Positions 27,083 to 38,528 of a stretch of 64,000 bases of DNA are shown here, piece after piece. A model generated the notes under the pieces. The model was not told the DNA's origin, did not search any database, and saw nothing but the letters and a program-made list of their open reading frames with translations. Every line of letters starts with the position of its first letter. The stretch's first letter is position 1. The translations under genes were made by a program, and so were the position numbers. Source of the stretch: Mansonella perstans (Eukaryota > Nematoda > Chromadorea > Rhabditida > Onchocercidae); NCBI GenBank assembly GCA_037074765.1, contig JBAMDO010000028.1:186001-250000 (forward strand), in the 5' to 3' direction.

Positions 27083-27590
27083 ATGAAGTATGGAATAATG
27101 TCTTTTGCGATCGCATTTCTTTTTGTCGAATGTACCGTTGCTAGAAATGATGTTCAGACTAAGTTATATTCAGAACCATTGTTTGAAAACCGCATTTTGA
27201 TATTTTGTATTGTTAAATATTATTTCAGTTGGGAAAACTTGACATGTATAGGGAATGTGCAAGATCAGTTCGATATTTGTTGAAGATTAGAAATTTAATT
27301 ATAGGTGAGAAATCTCCTTCTGTTTTTGTAAATAACTTGCGCAGCAGGTAATGTCAGTTTTATCTTTTTAATATATATTTTGTTTCTTTTTTCGAACTTT
27401 TTTTAAAAGGATTTTCTCCCATCTCATTGTCGACGGAATTTTCGAAGTCTATGAATCCCAATGTAATCTCTAAATTTTTGCAAAATGAGCAACTGCGCAG
27501 CAGGTAATATCAGTTTTATCTTTTTAATATACATTTTGTTCATAAAGGATGCCCAATAACCGTGTCAATTTTTTTCAGTATTTCTTAAAT
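27083..27590 (+). CDS. Possible small secreted peptide gene (uncertain)
   Basis: ATG at 27083 opens MKYGIMSFAIAFLFVECTVA, a plausible signal peptide, about 120 nt after the zinc-finger stop. Later exon-like pieces: 27228 onward after TTTCAG, and 27412 onward after TTAAAAG, both ending in the same duplicated sequence CTGCGCAGCAG/GTAAT. Phases do not settle on one model: the most direct joining of exons 1 and 2 stops soon at TGA (27281-27283). A different exon-2 frame reads LGKLDMYRECARSVRYLLKI but would need a weaker donor. It could be a fast-evolving peptide precursor, a pseudogene, or part of the zinc-finger 3'UTR. Confidence 0.25.
27335..27540. repeat. Duplicated exon-end/intron-start segment
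   Basis: About 50 nt beginning ACTTGCGCAGCAGGTAATGT at 27335 recurs at 27491 with few changes, period about 157 nt. Similarity extends weakly upstream. Each copy contains a usable GTAAT donor after GCAGCAG, so the duplication copied a splice site. Confidence 0.85.
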
Positions 27591-27978
27591 ATTTTCTATT
27601 TCATGTCTTAAACATTCTCTATTTCGGTTTTATAAGATTTTTGATAGTTCTTTCCGAAGTAAAATCGCACAATAGTATATGTTGAAAGTCTTAGAAGTTT
27701 TGTTTACTGTCTGATTCATCTATAAATGATCATTCAATGTATTCGATGTTTATGTGCTGCTCGGCGTGATCTATATCATAGGTCTGTATCATGGATATTC
27801 TCTGTATGATGAATGAGTATTCCACATTCCACTCAGTAGAAGTGAATTACTGTAAATCTTGTGCTTTCTGTTCATTAGAAGTATATTTGTTAAGTGGGAT
27901 AAAAAGTTTTCTTGATTTTTATGACACTTGCGGGTAAAAAACAATTATTTAAGCAATTCGCAATAAAAAGTTGAAAAT

Positions 27979-28314
27979 ATGTTGTGGCTGGGTTGGAATT
28001 GTTCTTGGACATTATTGCTTATGTTGTGGCTGGGATGAAATTGTCTTTGGACATTATTGCTTATGTTGTGGCTGGGATGAAATTGTCTTTGGACATTATT
28101 GCTTATGTTGTGGCTGGGATGAAATTGTCTTTGGACATTATTGCTTATGTTGTGGCTGGGATGAAATTGTCTTTGGACATTATTGCTTATGTTGTGGCTG
28201 GGATGAAATTGTCTTTGGACATTATTGCTTATGTTGTGGCTGGGATGAAATTGTCTTTGGACATTATTGCTTATGTTGTGGCTGGGTTGAAATTGTCTTT
28301 GGACATTATTGCTT
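27979..28314. repeat. 42-bp minisatellite, eight copies, open in three frames
   Basis: Eight head-to-tail copies of a 42-bp unit (begins ATGTTGTGGCTGGGATGAAA). The central six are identical at the protein level; the first and last differ by a few bases. Because 42 is divisible by 3, each open frame gives a 14-residue repeat: VAGMKLSLDIIAYV and CCGWDEIVFGHYCL on plus, and an HNISNNVQRQFHPS unit on minus. Plus-strand frames extend to stops near 28351 and 28370, the minus frame from 28337 to 27945. No splice sites or signal peptide make any of them a convincing gene. Confidence 0.95.
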
Positions 28315-29061
28315 ATATTTTCGTCAGAGTGATACATTTGTTATTAGTTGAAGGATGGATTGTTAAATGATTTGAAAATTTTCTTAAGCATTGCTATTAA
28401 TTCTGCTGGTAATTTTCACGCTGTGTGCGCGAAATGATTCTCGAGTTTTAATTCTTTTTGTCTAATTAATAGTATTAACGAATTAGGAAAGTGGTTCCTA
28501 TTCTTATGATAAGATTAATCAGAATAATATTATCGATATGTTGATAGCAGTGAGTATTTTACTATCTGCTCGGGAAGCTAAATTTCACTGAGGGAGGTGT
28601 AAGTGAAATGGAAAATAAGTGGCCAGAGATTTCTTCTGACTAGGCTTTTTATTTTTATTTGCATTTCTTGGGGACAGTTTATTTTTCGATTGTTGTTGTG
28701 ATTTTTGTTTTTAAGTCTCCTGGATTTAATTTTTAGGATGAGAAACTTTTGCAAAAATAAATACTATAGGAGTGATTTGATTGAGTGGAAAGTAGTAGTG
28801 GAAGTGATGGATTTTTCCTCTCAGAAAAACAAAGGAAGTAAATGAGATGGAAGCAATTTTTTTTTTGTACACTTATTCGGGAAGAAAAGTGGGAGAGAGT
28901 TGAGGAAGAAGCAGGATGACCTTTCACCTTCTAAAAGAACACACCAGTAGTTTTCAGGAGTTTGATCATTCAATGTATTCTGGATCGATTGCATATGATG
29001 TATTATTTGAGGGAGCACTTTTTCCTACTCATCTTCTTTTCATTCTGGCATTAATTAACCA
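28315..29061. other. Intergenic, upstream of par-4
   Basis: About 750 nt with no supported gene. Purine-rich runs (28800-28920) give spurious minus-strand Ser/Phe-rich frames. Presumed par-4 promoter and 5'UTR. Confidence 0.5.
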
Positions 29062-31932
29062 ATGAGCTCAGAAGTGAGTACTTCGATGTCGGTGCAGTCT
29101 AATGGTTCCAGATGGCGAACTGTGGTTAGTTTTCATATTTTAGATTATTCAATTTTTCATAGTCCAACGAATTAAAATTATTTGATTTCTTCTCGATCCA
29201 GCTGGTTAATTATCTTTAGATCAAGCGGTTAATCGTGATTTTTTTTTATTGGATAAATGTTGAGTTAAAGGAAGTTAAATTCATTTGTAATGTTGCAATC
29301 ATATTGCAGAGTATGACAATAGGAGGTGGTGATTGTGAAGATGAAACTGAAGTAAACGATCTCAGGGAAAGTTTAAAAGCATGGAGTTTACTAACTAGCA
29401 CATCTTCCAGCGCAATTGATCAACCAATGGTATGTTTGCAGACAAAGTCTTTTTGATTTAAAGAGTTGCTAAAACAACGATTAAACATTACTATAGAATT
29501 TTGTGCAGAGATGATAACTTAATATCGGCATTTCAGTATTGGAAATTAAATTCAGAGCTGAATGATGTTGGTATGAAGTTAGTCACTTCTGCATTATAGA
29601 TTGAATTTTCCCAGCACAGTGATTCTGACTTCGATGCAGCGCTCAGTAATGTTTTTGCTGATAAAAATCGTTTGTTTCAATCGCTTACAGATGACACAGT
29701 AAGTAACAATTTTAAAATATGCTCTTGCACATTTACTGATATAATATTAGCAAATATCACTATTGCAATGTAATTTTTCCCAGTAGTTGTAACACTTGTT
29801 TCATCCTTCATGGAACAGACTTCATCAAGCTAAAAGTGATGCTTGTCTGATTGATTTTTATTGGAAGCGGGTGGATTGCTATACTGTGTATATACCAGAA
29901 AATTTTGAAACTAAGCAAAATTTAATTTCATTTAAGTTCTAATATTAGTACTTCTGTGAGTCATATTTAGCGATTTCAGTTTGTTGAAGAAGTATTTGTC
30001 GAAAAAAAACCAAAAATATTGAATGGTTATCTATTTGGAGAGAGAATTGGAGAGGGCTCATATGGGAAAGTGAAAGAAGTGCTAGAACAACATACTTTAG
30101 TTAGAAGAGCTGTCAAAATTATCAAGGAAGCAAGATTGAAAAAAATTCCCAATGGTCATGTATGTATTCAGTATTATTTGGATTGTTGCATCTTTCGCGA
30201 CTGAACTAATTAAATGAATTGTAACAGTATTATTTCGATTCAAGTTTAAAGTGAAGAAAATTGTAATTTCGATTCAAGTTTAAAGTGAAGAAAAAATACC
30301 GAAAAAGTTTTGCTTTTATTCAGGCTAACGTTGAACAAGAATTGAGAATATTAAAGCGAGTACGACATCGCAATGTCATTGCCTTACGAGATTTTTTTCG
30401 TGTTGACGACAAACAGAAATTGTATATGATTTTGGAGTACTGTATTGGTTCGATGCAGCAGCTTTTAGATGGGTCCAAAGAAAAGAAACTGCCTGAGTAT
30501 CAAGCACAATATTTCTTCAAGCAACTTTGCGATGGCCTAAGTTATCTTCATGCTCATGGTATGTTTGACAATATATTTAATTAAATGGAAAACGCGCAAA
30601 CAGTTACACATAACTCTATTTATTAACTCAGGGAAGTTAATGCTGCAATAACGGCCGTTTTCATGATATCATAACCGTGCTTTCTAACTAAGTTAATACA
30701 TTTTGAACTGGTATTTTAAAATATATTATTCACAGCAAGAATTGTAGAAATTCCTTTTAGCTGTGACTCTAGATATTAGCTCATCGTTCCAAAATGTTTA
30801 TGCAATAAGACAGAATTATCACATTTCGTATATTTAAAAATCGCAAATATTGTTCTGTATTTTTAACTGTTCGCCAAAATATTTTCTGTTCAGGCGTAAT
30901 ACACAAGGATATTAAGCCGGGTAATCTTCTAGTGGCTTTGGATGGAACACTCAAAATTAGCGATTTTGGAGTAGCCGAAATGCTCGATACATTTCAAGCA
31001 GAAGATTGGTGTACGGTTGTTCAGGGTACTCCGAAATTTCAACCGCCTGAAATTGTTTCGGGCACCTCTGAACATTATCGGTATAATCCATTATTGTATA
31101 ATTTATTTTCAGATGACATGAATGCTTGGATACCGAAGGAAAACGTAACAAATTCCATAAAAACTTCTACTTAGGCTAATGCTAGTTCATCAACTAATTC
31201 CAAGAGTAGTGCATTTAAATACGTTCTTCGATGGAATGTCATCATTTTTTTGTCTTTAGAGGTCAAAAAGTGGATATTTGGGCTTGCGGTGTAACATTGT
31301 ATAATGTTGTGAGCGGTGAATATCCATTCGAAGGCGACGTCATCATGCGTCTTTTTGACAATATCGCTAATCAACCCTTGCAAATGCCACAAAGTGTGCA
31401 ACTTTCGAAACCGTTGGAATTTCTGCTCACCGCAATGCTCGATAAAGACCCGGAAAAAAGGATTAATATGTATGATATTAAAAGATGCAGATGGTATATA
31501 CAAAAAGTGAATGGCGTACGTTCTTTCCTATTTTTTTAAGAATCAATGAATACATTGAAGGATCTTAGTTCAGAAAAAATATTTTGACAGATGAAATATT
31601 GGAAACTTGAAAGGTGAATATAGTATATATTGCAGGGCGAATTGTGTCGTGTCCCGGTATCGGCATGTAATAATATTCCAGCCCATCGTCCATTGAGCGT
31701 GTATGTACAGCTCGATCAGCTTTATGGATCAACTGTTGAAGAGAACGATGGACCACACTCTTCCGATGATTCTCGAAATCTAATTCCTGCACTGTTTACG
31801 GAGCGATCATCCATAGATCGACATATTAGTGAACAAGGACTGCTCAATGAAACAAAACGAAACCGGAGCATGTTAGTGTGGAAATTCCATTTCTTTTATC
31901 CTGTTTTCTATGAAATGTATTTCATGCGATAG
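29062..31932 (+). CDS. par-4: PAR-4 / LKB1 (STK11) serine/threonine kinase
   Basis: Master kinase upstream of AMPK-related kinases; in nematodes needed for embryonic polarity. Exons: 29062-29124, 29310-29429, 29615-29698, 29980-30159, 30324-30558, 30894-31080, 31260-31515, 31636-31932; phases consistent. The N-terminal 90 residues are unconserved and acidic/Ser-rich. The kinase begins NGYLFGERIGEGSYGKVKEV and carries the LKB1-specific KIPNG after the VKII lysine strand. It continues with VRHRNVIALRDFF, LEYCIGSMQQLLD, HKDIKPGNLL, SDFGVAEML, GTPKFQPPEIVSG and KVDIWACGVTLYNVVSGEYP. The C-terminal region (from about 340) is Ser-rich. As read through, the last exon stops at TAG 31930-31932. A donor inside it joined to 32261 is possible, so the C-terminus is uncertain. 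Confidence 0.93.
30232..30294. repeat. Tandem duplication, 34-bp period, in par-4 intron
   Basis: The 29-nt sequence starting ATTTCGATTCAAGTTTAAAG is present at 30232-30260 and 30266-30294, just before the acceptor of the exon at 30324. Confidence 0.92.
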
Positions 31933-32260
31933 TTTTGTTAACCATTCTAGATTATTACCAACCTAAAATATGTTTTAGCTAATTCAGAGTGTAGCTGATG
32001 GAAATATCTGAAATGCATCTTTTTAAAAACAGCAACTATTTCTATTTCTTGTGGATTCGTCTTTTCCTTCATTTCTGAGTTTTTAACTGGATTCGGGTAA
32101 ATGCCGCAAATTATGATCTATCAATTTGGTAAACTGAAATGTACTTAAACTGGAACGGAATTAGATAAAATACACTCTTATCACCCAAGTTTACTCGCTG
32201 GTTGACTCAGCATTATTATATTTTTTTAACAATTGTTGCCTGATAATGAATGGATTGCAG

Positions 32261-32343
32261 ATTATCTATGTGCATGGGTTTATCGCGGTCGCCATGATCC
32301 GTATAATATAATGCATGATCCACGTAGTATCTTGCAACAGTGA
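32261..32343 (+). other. par-4: Candidate alternative terminal exon of par-4
   Basis: After GGATTGCAG a frame reads YLCAWVYRGRHDPYNIMHD and on to TGA at 32341-32343. It looks coding (Trp, Arg, Pro, His use). It needs a phase-1 donor; one (A|GTGAAC) exists within the 31636 exon after ...RHI. With the phase-2 donor after ...RSML it would instead read a short SMCMGLSRSP tail. Either would replace the end of the read-through model. Confidence 0.35.
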
Positions 32344-34380
32344 AATATATTAGTGTTTTTTTTTTAAATGTCATGCGTTTATTCATTTATGCGTTTATGT
32401 TTTTCTACATCATTTTCTTTCGAATGCGTTATGTATCTCAGGCATTGACTTAATATATTTTAAAACTTATATACATAGCTTATGGATGTATATTTGTAAG
32501 TTTTATTTACATATAATTATCATTATTTTGCAAAATTTAGTGGTATCTGCCGTCACCACTGAATTTATGCAGAATTCTGCATTTTCGATCTTTTATGAAT
32601 TTTGTTCATTTAAAAATAAGGAAATTTTAAGCTATCCAAAAAAAAATTTTAGTCGACTAATAGTTGAACGCAGTGATATAAAATCTGACATCGTGAGTTG
32701 AATTATGCTCGATACTCTTTTTTCTTATCGAAACGAATGGAATAATTTAGTTAAAATAAAGATCATGCTATTCTGGAGAATTCTAATATGATGAAAAAAT
32801 TCAAAAAAAAAACATACTCTGTGCCATATTTAAATTCCGGAAACAAAGCAGTATCATCGAATTGTATGAAAAAAATTGAAAAAGAATAATTTATGATGTT
32901 TATATTTTTTTATTTTGATGCAATAATGATTAGCAGAATTATTTTAGAGGTTTATTTAACATGATCTCCATACACTGATATATTTCCAATAACAGCTATT
33001 GTCCTTATTTTGTTGAAGTACTCTTTTGTAAGAATGATGAATTTTGATCATTTATTTATTTAGGTATTCGTGAGTTGGTTAATTTTGATCCAATATTTCT
33101 TTCTAAATAGCATTGTTATTTCAGGAAAAATTGACAAAAGAATTGTTAAATAGTGATATTTAATATTTTCATTAGAGCTTATGTCGTAATATGATACTTA
33201 ATGCTTAATATTTGTAATTGATCATTATCACAAATGCTGTGAATTCTCAAAATTTATCAAGTCTTTTTTCTCTGTCTTTTGTTTTAAAAAAAAAAATTTT
33301 ATTCTTTCTTATTAATTTGATTGCCTTTCTGTGGTGATAAATAAATCGCTCACAGCTTTTTTGTTAAATTGTAAATTTTAAGTTTTGTTGCTTTTCAAAA
33401 AAATTTAAATAAAACAAAATTTGGATCATAATAGTTGCGAGATTGTATGTATTTTTGCTTTTGTAAATGCGCTCAAGCTACTTTATTTTATATTTATCAC
33501 TGCAATTTTTTTATTATCCCAAATAACCAATTTATAATCAAATTCTCTTTGATTCTGCTATAAAATTAAATTAGAAAATGTCAAATTATCACAAATAGTC
33601 CGTTGATTCATTTCTTTGTTGTTTAACTATGGTTGATGATGATCGATCTCTGCGAGGTTAGGATTTGCTAGAAAATCGACACGCCGGAAATCAGCTATAA
33701 TTAGGCTAGAAGTTCTCTATTAGCAGTATTGGTTGCATTCAGCTTTAGCGAAAGTTTCTGTGGTACAATAGGCTAGAGTTTCACCTAAAAACTGTTCGAT
33801 GATCACTGTAATGGAAGATAGTCGTCCTCTTACGGTAGTTTGTATTGAAATGGATAATATTTGTTGTTTGGGCTGAATCACGCGTATCACATAGTATCTG
33901 CAGTATATTGGAACATAAGTGATAATGGATCGGATATAGTTTTACACGGCCGAACGTTAAGCCTTTGGAAATGTATGCCAACCGAAAAGAAAACCATTGG
34001 AGACAATGTAACAGTACTTAGTAATAATACATATTTATTGCTTTTTATTCTATTTATTCTTTTTTTTTTTTTTTATTTTTTATTCTGTTTTTGACCTGTT
34101 TTAGTTTGTCGCTGTTTTATTAATGGATGAATGAAAAATGCTCCTTTAAACATTGTGAATTTAAATTTGTCTTTTCAGTGTTTGTTAGTCTGAGTCTTAC
34201 CTTATTGCTGTCTTGAATGAAGCTAATTCGATCATTGAGTTTTGTTGGTTGTTTTTTTGTTTGAATGAAAAAAATTCATCGATTCTTCACTCATTTCGCT
34301 GCAAATTTTATCTTAACAGTTTCAGCTTTCATCGATTCTTTACAGCATAATTTGTTACTTGTCGAAAATTTGCTTCTATT

Positions 34381-34466
34381 CAGGTTTTAACTGGATCAAA
34401 TTTTTTCCATAACTTTTGTTTTTCTTTTTCCAGGTTTTAACTGGATCAAATTTTTTCCATAACTTT
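34381..34466. repeat. Direct repeat, 50-bp period
   Basis: CAGGTTTTAACTGGATCAAA plus the next 16 nt occur at 34381-34416 and identically at 34431-34466. Recent local duplication. Confidence 0.95.
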
Positions 34467-35441
34467 CATCGCCAATTCTGTTTTTCATAAAATTAATTAT
34501 TGTTGTCTTTTGAAACGTTTGTTTTATCCTCATTAATTACGAATAGGGATAGAATATGTTCCGTTGTATTTATTCTCCATAACTCTCGTCCCTGTGTGGT
34601 ACCTTGAACTTAAGCCTTTGTTAATTAGTAGTTAGGTGATTTTTTAGGTGAGATAGAGCTAAAAAAAGTAAGCTTGATAAGTTGTATTTAAAATTTGTTT
34701 CACAGGAAAAGAATAACCTCACTGGTATGTTCTTATTTTTGCAACTTTCTGTAGGAATTCTGTTTAGTTTCTGCGAAATTTAATTCATCCGCTCTAGTGT
34801 CATTCTCACAAGTTTAATTTTTAATTTTTTTTTTTTTTTTTTTTTGAAAAAAAACCTTCGAGCTCTTTTGATGATTATTAGTCATTTTCTTTATATTAAT
34901 TTGTTCAGACTATATAACTGATATAGTTGCCAAAAGTAGACATGGGATTTCTTGGCTATATGTAGAAGTAGATTGATATCCCCGTCTTAAAAAATATACT
35001 TGAAGAACTAAGTTACATTTAGTCTGTGCTTAAAATTGCAGCACGGAATTAAATTAAATACTAACAATATCTAATATACCCCATGTCCTTGTGGTCTGCT
35101 GCAAGTGTTTGGTATAAAATGAGACGGGTCAAGGTCGCCGCCTACATTTTATACAAATCCGTTCATTGTCGTAATGACTCAGTTAAAGAAGATTGCGGTA
35201 ACATGTCGTTGTTGCAATTAGTGATGACTGACCACTTTCTCATTTGATCCAAATTTAAGTCTTATCATTAGTTAGTGAAGTCATTAAAATTCGTAGGGTT
35301 TGTTTGATCAGTGGAATTTTTTTTTAGTGTTTATTTACAGATTCATATTCTCAACTATTTAACTTTGTGACTCATGTGATCGAAATCGATTTTTAAAGAA
35401 ATTTCCTACAATTATTTGTTTTTTTTTTTTTTTTTTTTCAG

Positions 35442-35503
35442 GATCATTTTATGATCAAAAGTTCAATTCTGTTCCGAGGGAGCGAGCGGGTTTGTCACCA
35501 AAG
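35442..35503 (+). other. Exon-like segment upstream of EB1
   Basis: A long poly-T tract then CAG precedes 62 nt open as SFYDQKFNSVPRERAGLSPK, ended by donor GTTAAT. Its end phase (0) would join in frame to the EB1 ATG at 36009. Either an upstream exon of a longer EB1 isoform or a spliced 5'UTR; no ATG found for it. Confidence 0.3.
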
Positions 35504-36008
35504 GTTAATATTTCTTTATCATTTCTCCTTTCAAATTTTTTCGAATAAATAATTTACGCCTAAAAACCAATCAGACGAAATTGTAAACGCCTTTACTTTT
35601 TGCCTTTTTTTCTGACATTTTTACTTTCGGAACGTGCAATAGATAAGCTTTCTGCATAAGCTTCATCTTTTTTTGATATTCTAATTGTTAGAAAGTTAAG
35701 ATGTAAAGTAAAAATTGATCATTAATTGCAGATCATTTTTGCAGTATTTCATTGCCCATTCTTGTCTATAACTTCTCTATAAATTAGCTTAAGTTCTTAA
35801 CAGTGAGTGGACGAAAAATAGATATGCTGCGTCGGAGATTGAAGAATTGAAGAACAGCTCTGTCTAAACATCTCGATGAGGTTTAGCATTGTGATTTAGG
35901 CACTTTATAAAAACTGGTTTAAATTTTAAAGAATTAAATTAATTGCTGAATTGTAAGTACAGTGTACAATGATAAAAGTTGTATTTATACTATTATCTCA
36001 TTTTTTAG

Positions 36009-38528
36009 ATGTCAATTGTAAATGTGTATGCAACATCTGCTACTACAGAGAATTTGTCTCGACATGAGATGCTGATGTGGGTTAACGATTGCTTGCAGTC
36101 AAATTTTGCAAAAATTGAAGAAATGCATACGGGTGCAGCTTACTGTCAGGTAAGGCAAAACAAAGTTTTAGACGAGATCGTTTTTTTTTTTGAAAATAAT
36201 TTTATGAGGAGTAAATTTTATTTGCAATGAAATCGTAATTATTTCGGGTGAGAATTTTATTTCAAAGCTACGGTATGGACGAAATTTTAGTATTTTGGAA
36301 ACGAAAAAAATTTTGGAACGAAAAGTCTAGAAGATGCTTTGGATTGTTTAAATTTCTTTTTGTTGCTATGATTCTTTTTTGAAGTTCACAGATTTCCTGT
36401 TTCCTGGTTCAATACAGCTGCGGCGGGTGAAATGGAACAGCAGATTGGAATTAGATTGGTTAAGTAACTGGAAACTGCTGCAGACATCATGGAAAACACT
36501 AGGTATCGATAAAATTGTTCCTGTGGAGAAACTAATCAAGGGAAAATTTCAAGTAAGTAATTTTTTATTGAGCAGATTTTAATAAAATAAAAGTATTAAA
36601 AGGTTTCAGATTTCAGGGATGTTGCTTTGCGCATAGAGTGATAATATTACTACTTTGTTTTAGTTGAATTCTTGAAAATTGATGTTGTTGCAGGACAATT
36701 TCGAATTCTTGCAATGGTTTAAGAAATTTTTTGATGCAAATTTTGATGGTCACGAATACGATCCATTAGAAGCCCGGGGCAGCGAACCATTACCATCTGA
36801 TGTAAAAATGAATGCACTTTCACGAATGCCTGCGAGGTCATCAGCTCCACCTGTCAAGTTAGCTTTTATTTGTTCATTAGGTAATGCTTAGATTTTTGTT
36901 TTTGTTGAGAATTTTTGAAATTGAATCTGGTTATATGTAAATGGCAGTTTGAAGCTCCACAGAAAATCATTGTGACTTGTAATAATACGAAACGAATAAA
37001 TTTGAGGACATAAAATGGCTTATTGGTTTTTAAGTTTTTTTGAACTCCTATAATGTATGATAAATTTAAAAAAATAGTTTAGTTGATGATATGGTAAAAT
37101 TTTTGGTCGACCAGTGGGGTTGCGTCGAGCATGGTCTGATATCAGGAGCAAGAAGCTGCATTTATTAATGACTGGGCGATTCCGCTAAATTTTTTCATAC
37201 TGCTGTTTTAGACAGAATATAATCACATAGAAAAAAAAATGTTTCTAACGAATCATGATGAATTGTGAATTTTCTGCTGTAAAAGGGCATGTAATTATCA
37301 TGAAATTTCGCAAACAGGAAATCCACTATCTCGACATCGAATGCTTCGATGAATAAAGGTGAAGTACGAAAGGTATCAGCTCCTGGAGCGAAGGCTAATC
37401 CAACTCGAATAGCTGCAGCACCTGCTGCTGTTACCACTGCGCGAGCTACTCCCATGCAACCTGCGGTAGATCCTCAGGTATTTATCAAAGTCATTGAAGA
37501 TTATTTCCTACTGATGAAATTTCAAAAAATACGAGGAGTCCTGAACTATATTAAAAAATAGTGATAATGAAAATTGGTTCATGCATTTATTACATACTGA
37601 AAATTATTGTATCGAATTCTCCATTTTTGAATATAATAGTGAGTGGCAATGAATTACCAGTCAAATTCATTTATTTATTCTATTTTAACAGATAGTGGCG
37701 AATTTAAAACGTGAACTGGAGGAAGCCAAGGAACAGATAGCTGAAGGCGATAACGTGATAGTCAGTCTTGAAAAGGTTGGCCGTGATATCGCTACAACTC
37801 AATTAACTAAAAAAAAATTCTTTTTTATATTTTAGAGTGCTTGTGAGAGAATTATAAGATTGTTTTATGAAAATATTTCTTTAAATATGCATCAGTTTTA
37901 TCGGGTGATACTTTAAATTTTTAGTTAGTTAGCCACCATTTATTTATTTCCATGATTTTAACTTCCAGGAACGTGACTTTTATTTTTCGAAACTGCGACA
38001 GATTGAAGTGATATGTCAAGATAATGAACAAATTGGAACCGTTGATGTAGCTCGTGTACTTGCGGTATATATTTCCTTTTTATTAGTTTAATTATGAGGT
38101 CATAATGATCTTATTTTATTTCAGTTGTTTTTGTAGCTCTCATTTCTTGTGACTTATTTTTTGATATGGGCCATCCATGGCTATAAAAAAGAGAACTGGT
38201 TTCTTAAAGTGTTATGCCTCAACAGTCTTCAGTGATGAAACTTGTCACTTAAACTGTTCGTATCATTATACGGTTCTAACAGTTTTAAAAAATCTAACAA
38301 GACTATCATTGTAATTTTTGCATGAATAAATTCAGTGATAGTGAATTCTTAGAATGGATGTTTAGACCTTTCCACGTGGATTATATTTTTAAATCTAATA
38401 CTTTATTGTGGAAAAACTTTCTGTTTCTGAATTGAAGTGGTTGAAATTTAAAGATACTGTATGAAACGGAAGAAGGATTTGCGCCTCCGGATGAGAACGA
38501 GGTGGAGAATGGCGACGAAATTTACTGA
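36009..38528 (+). CDS. EB1 family microtubule plus-end tracking protein
   Basis: Binds growing microtubule ends. Exons 36009-36149, 36385-36552, 36694-36857, 37318-37477, 37692-37775, 37969-38064, 38454-38528; 295 residues. N-terminal calponin-homology domain: [57 protein letters not shown] and [17 protein letters not shown], all textbook EB1. A basic Ala/Pro/Ser/Thr linker follows (about residues 125-210), then the EB homology coiled coil ([34 protein letters not shown]). The tail is acidic and ends NGDEIY; the final Tyr is kept but the usual EEY/F is DEIY-like. Start: ATG immediately follows TTTTTTAG, so the first codon sits right at an acceptor (cis or SL trans-splice). Poly(A) signal AATAAA at 38555-38560. 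C. elegans has paralogues ebp-1/-2/-3, so I give no symbol. Confidence 0.94.

Larger units (their letters stand above)
32344..36008. other. Intergenic / 5' leader region between par-4 and EB1
   Basis: About 3.6 kb, AT-rich with long poly-T tracts (34064-34083, 34823-34845, 35420-35438). No full gene. Contains a 50-bp-period direct repeat (34381-34466) and one exon-like segment (35442-35503). Confidence 0.5.
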
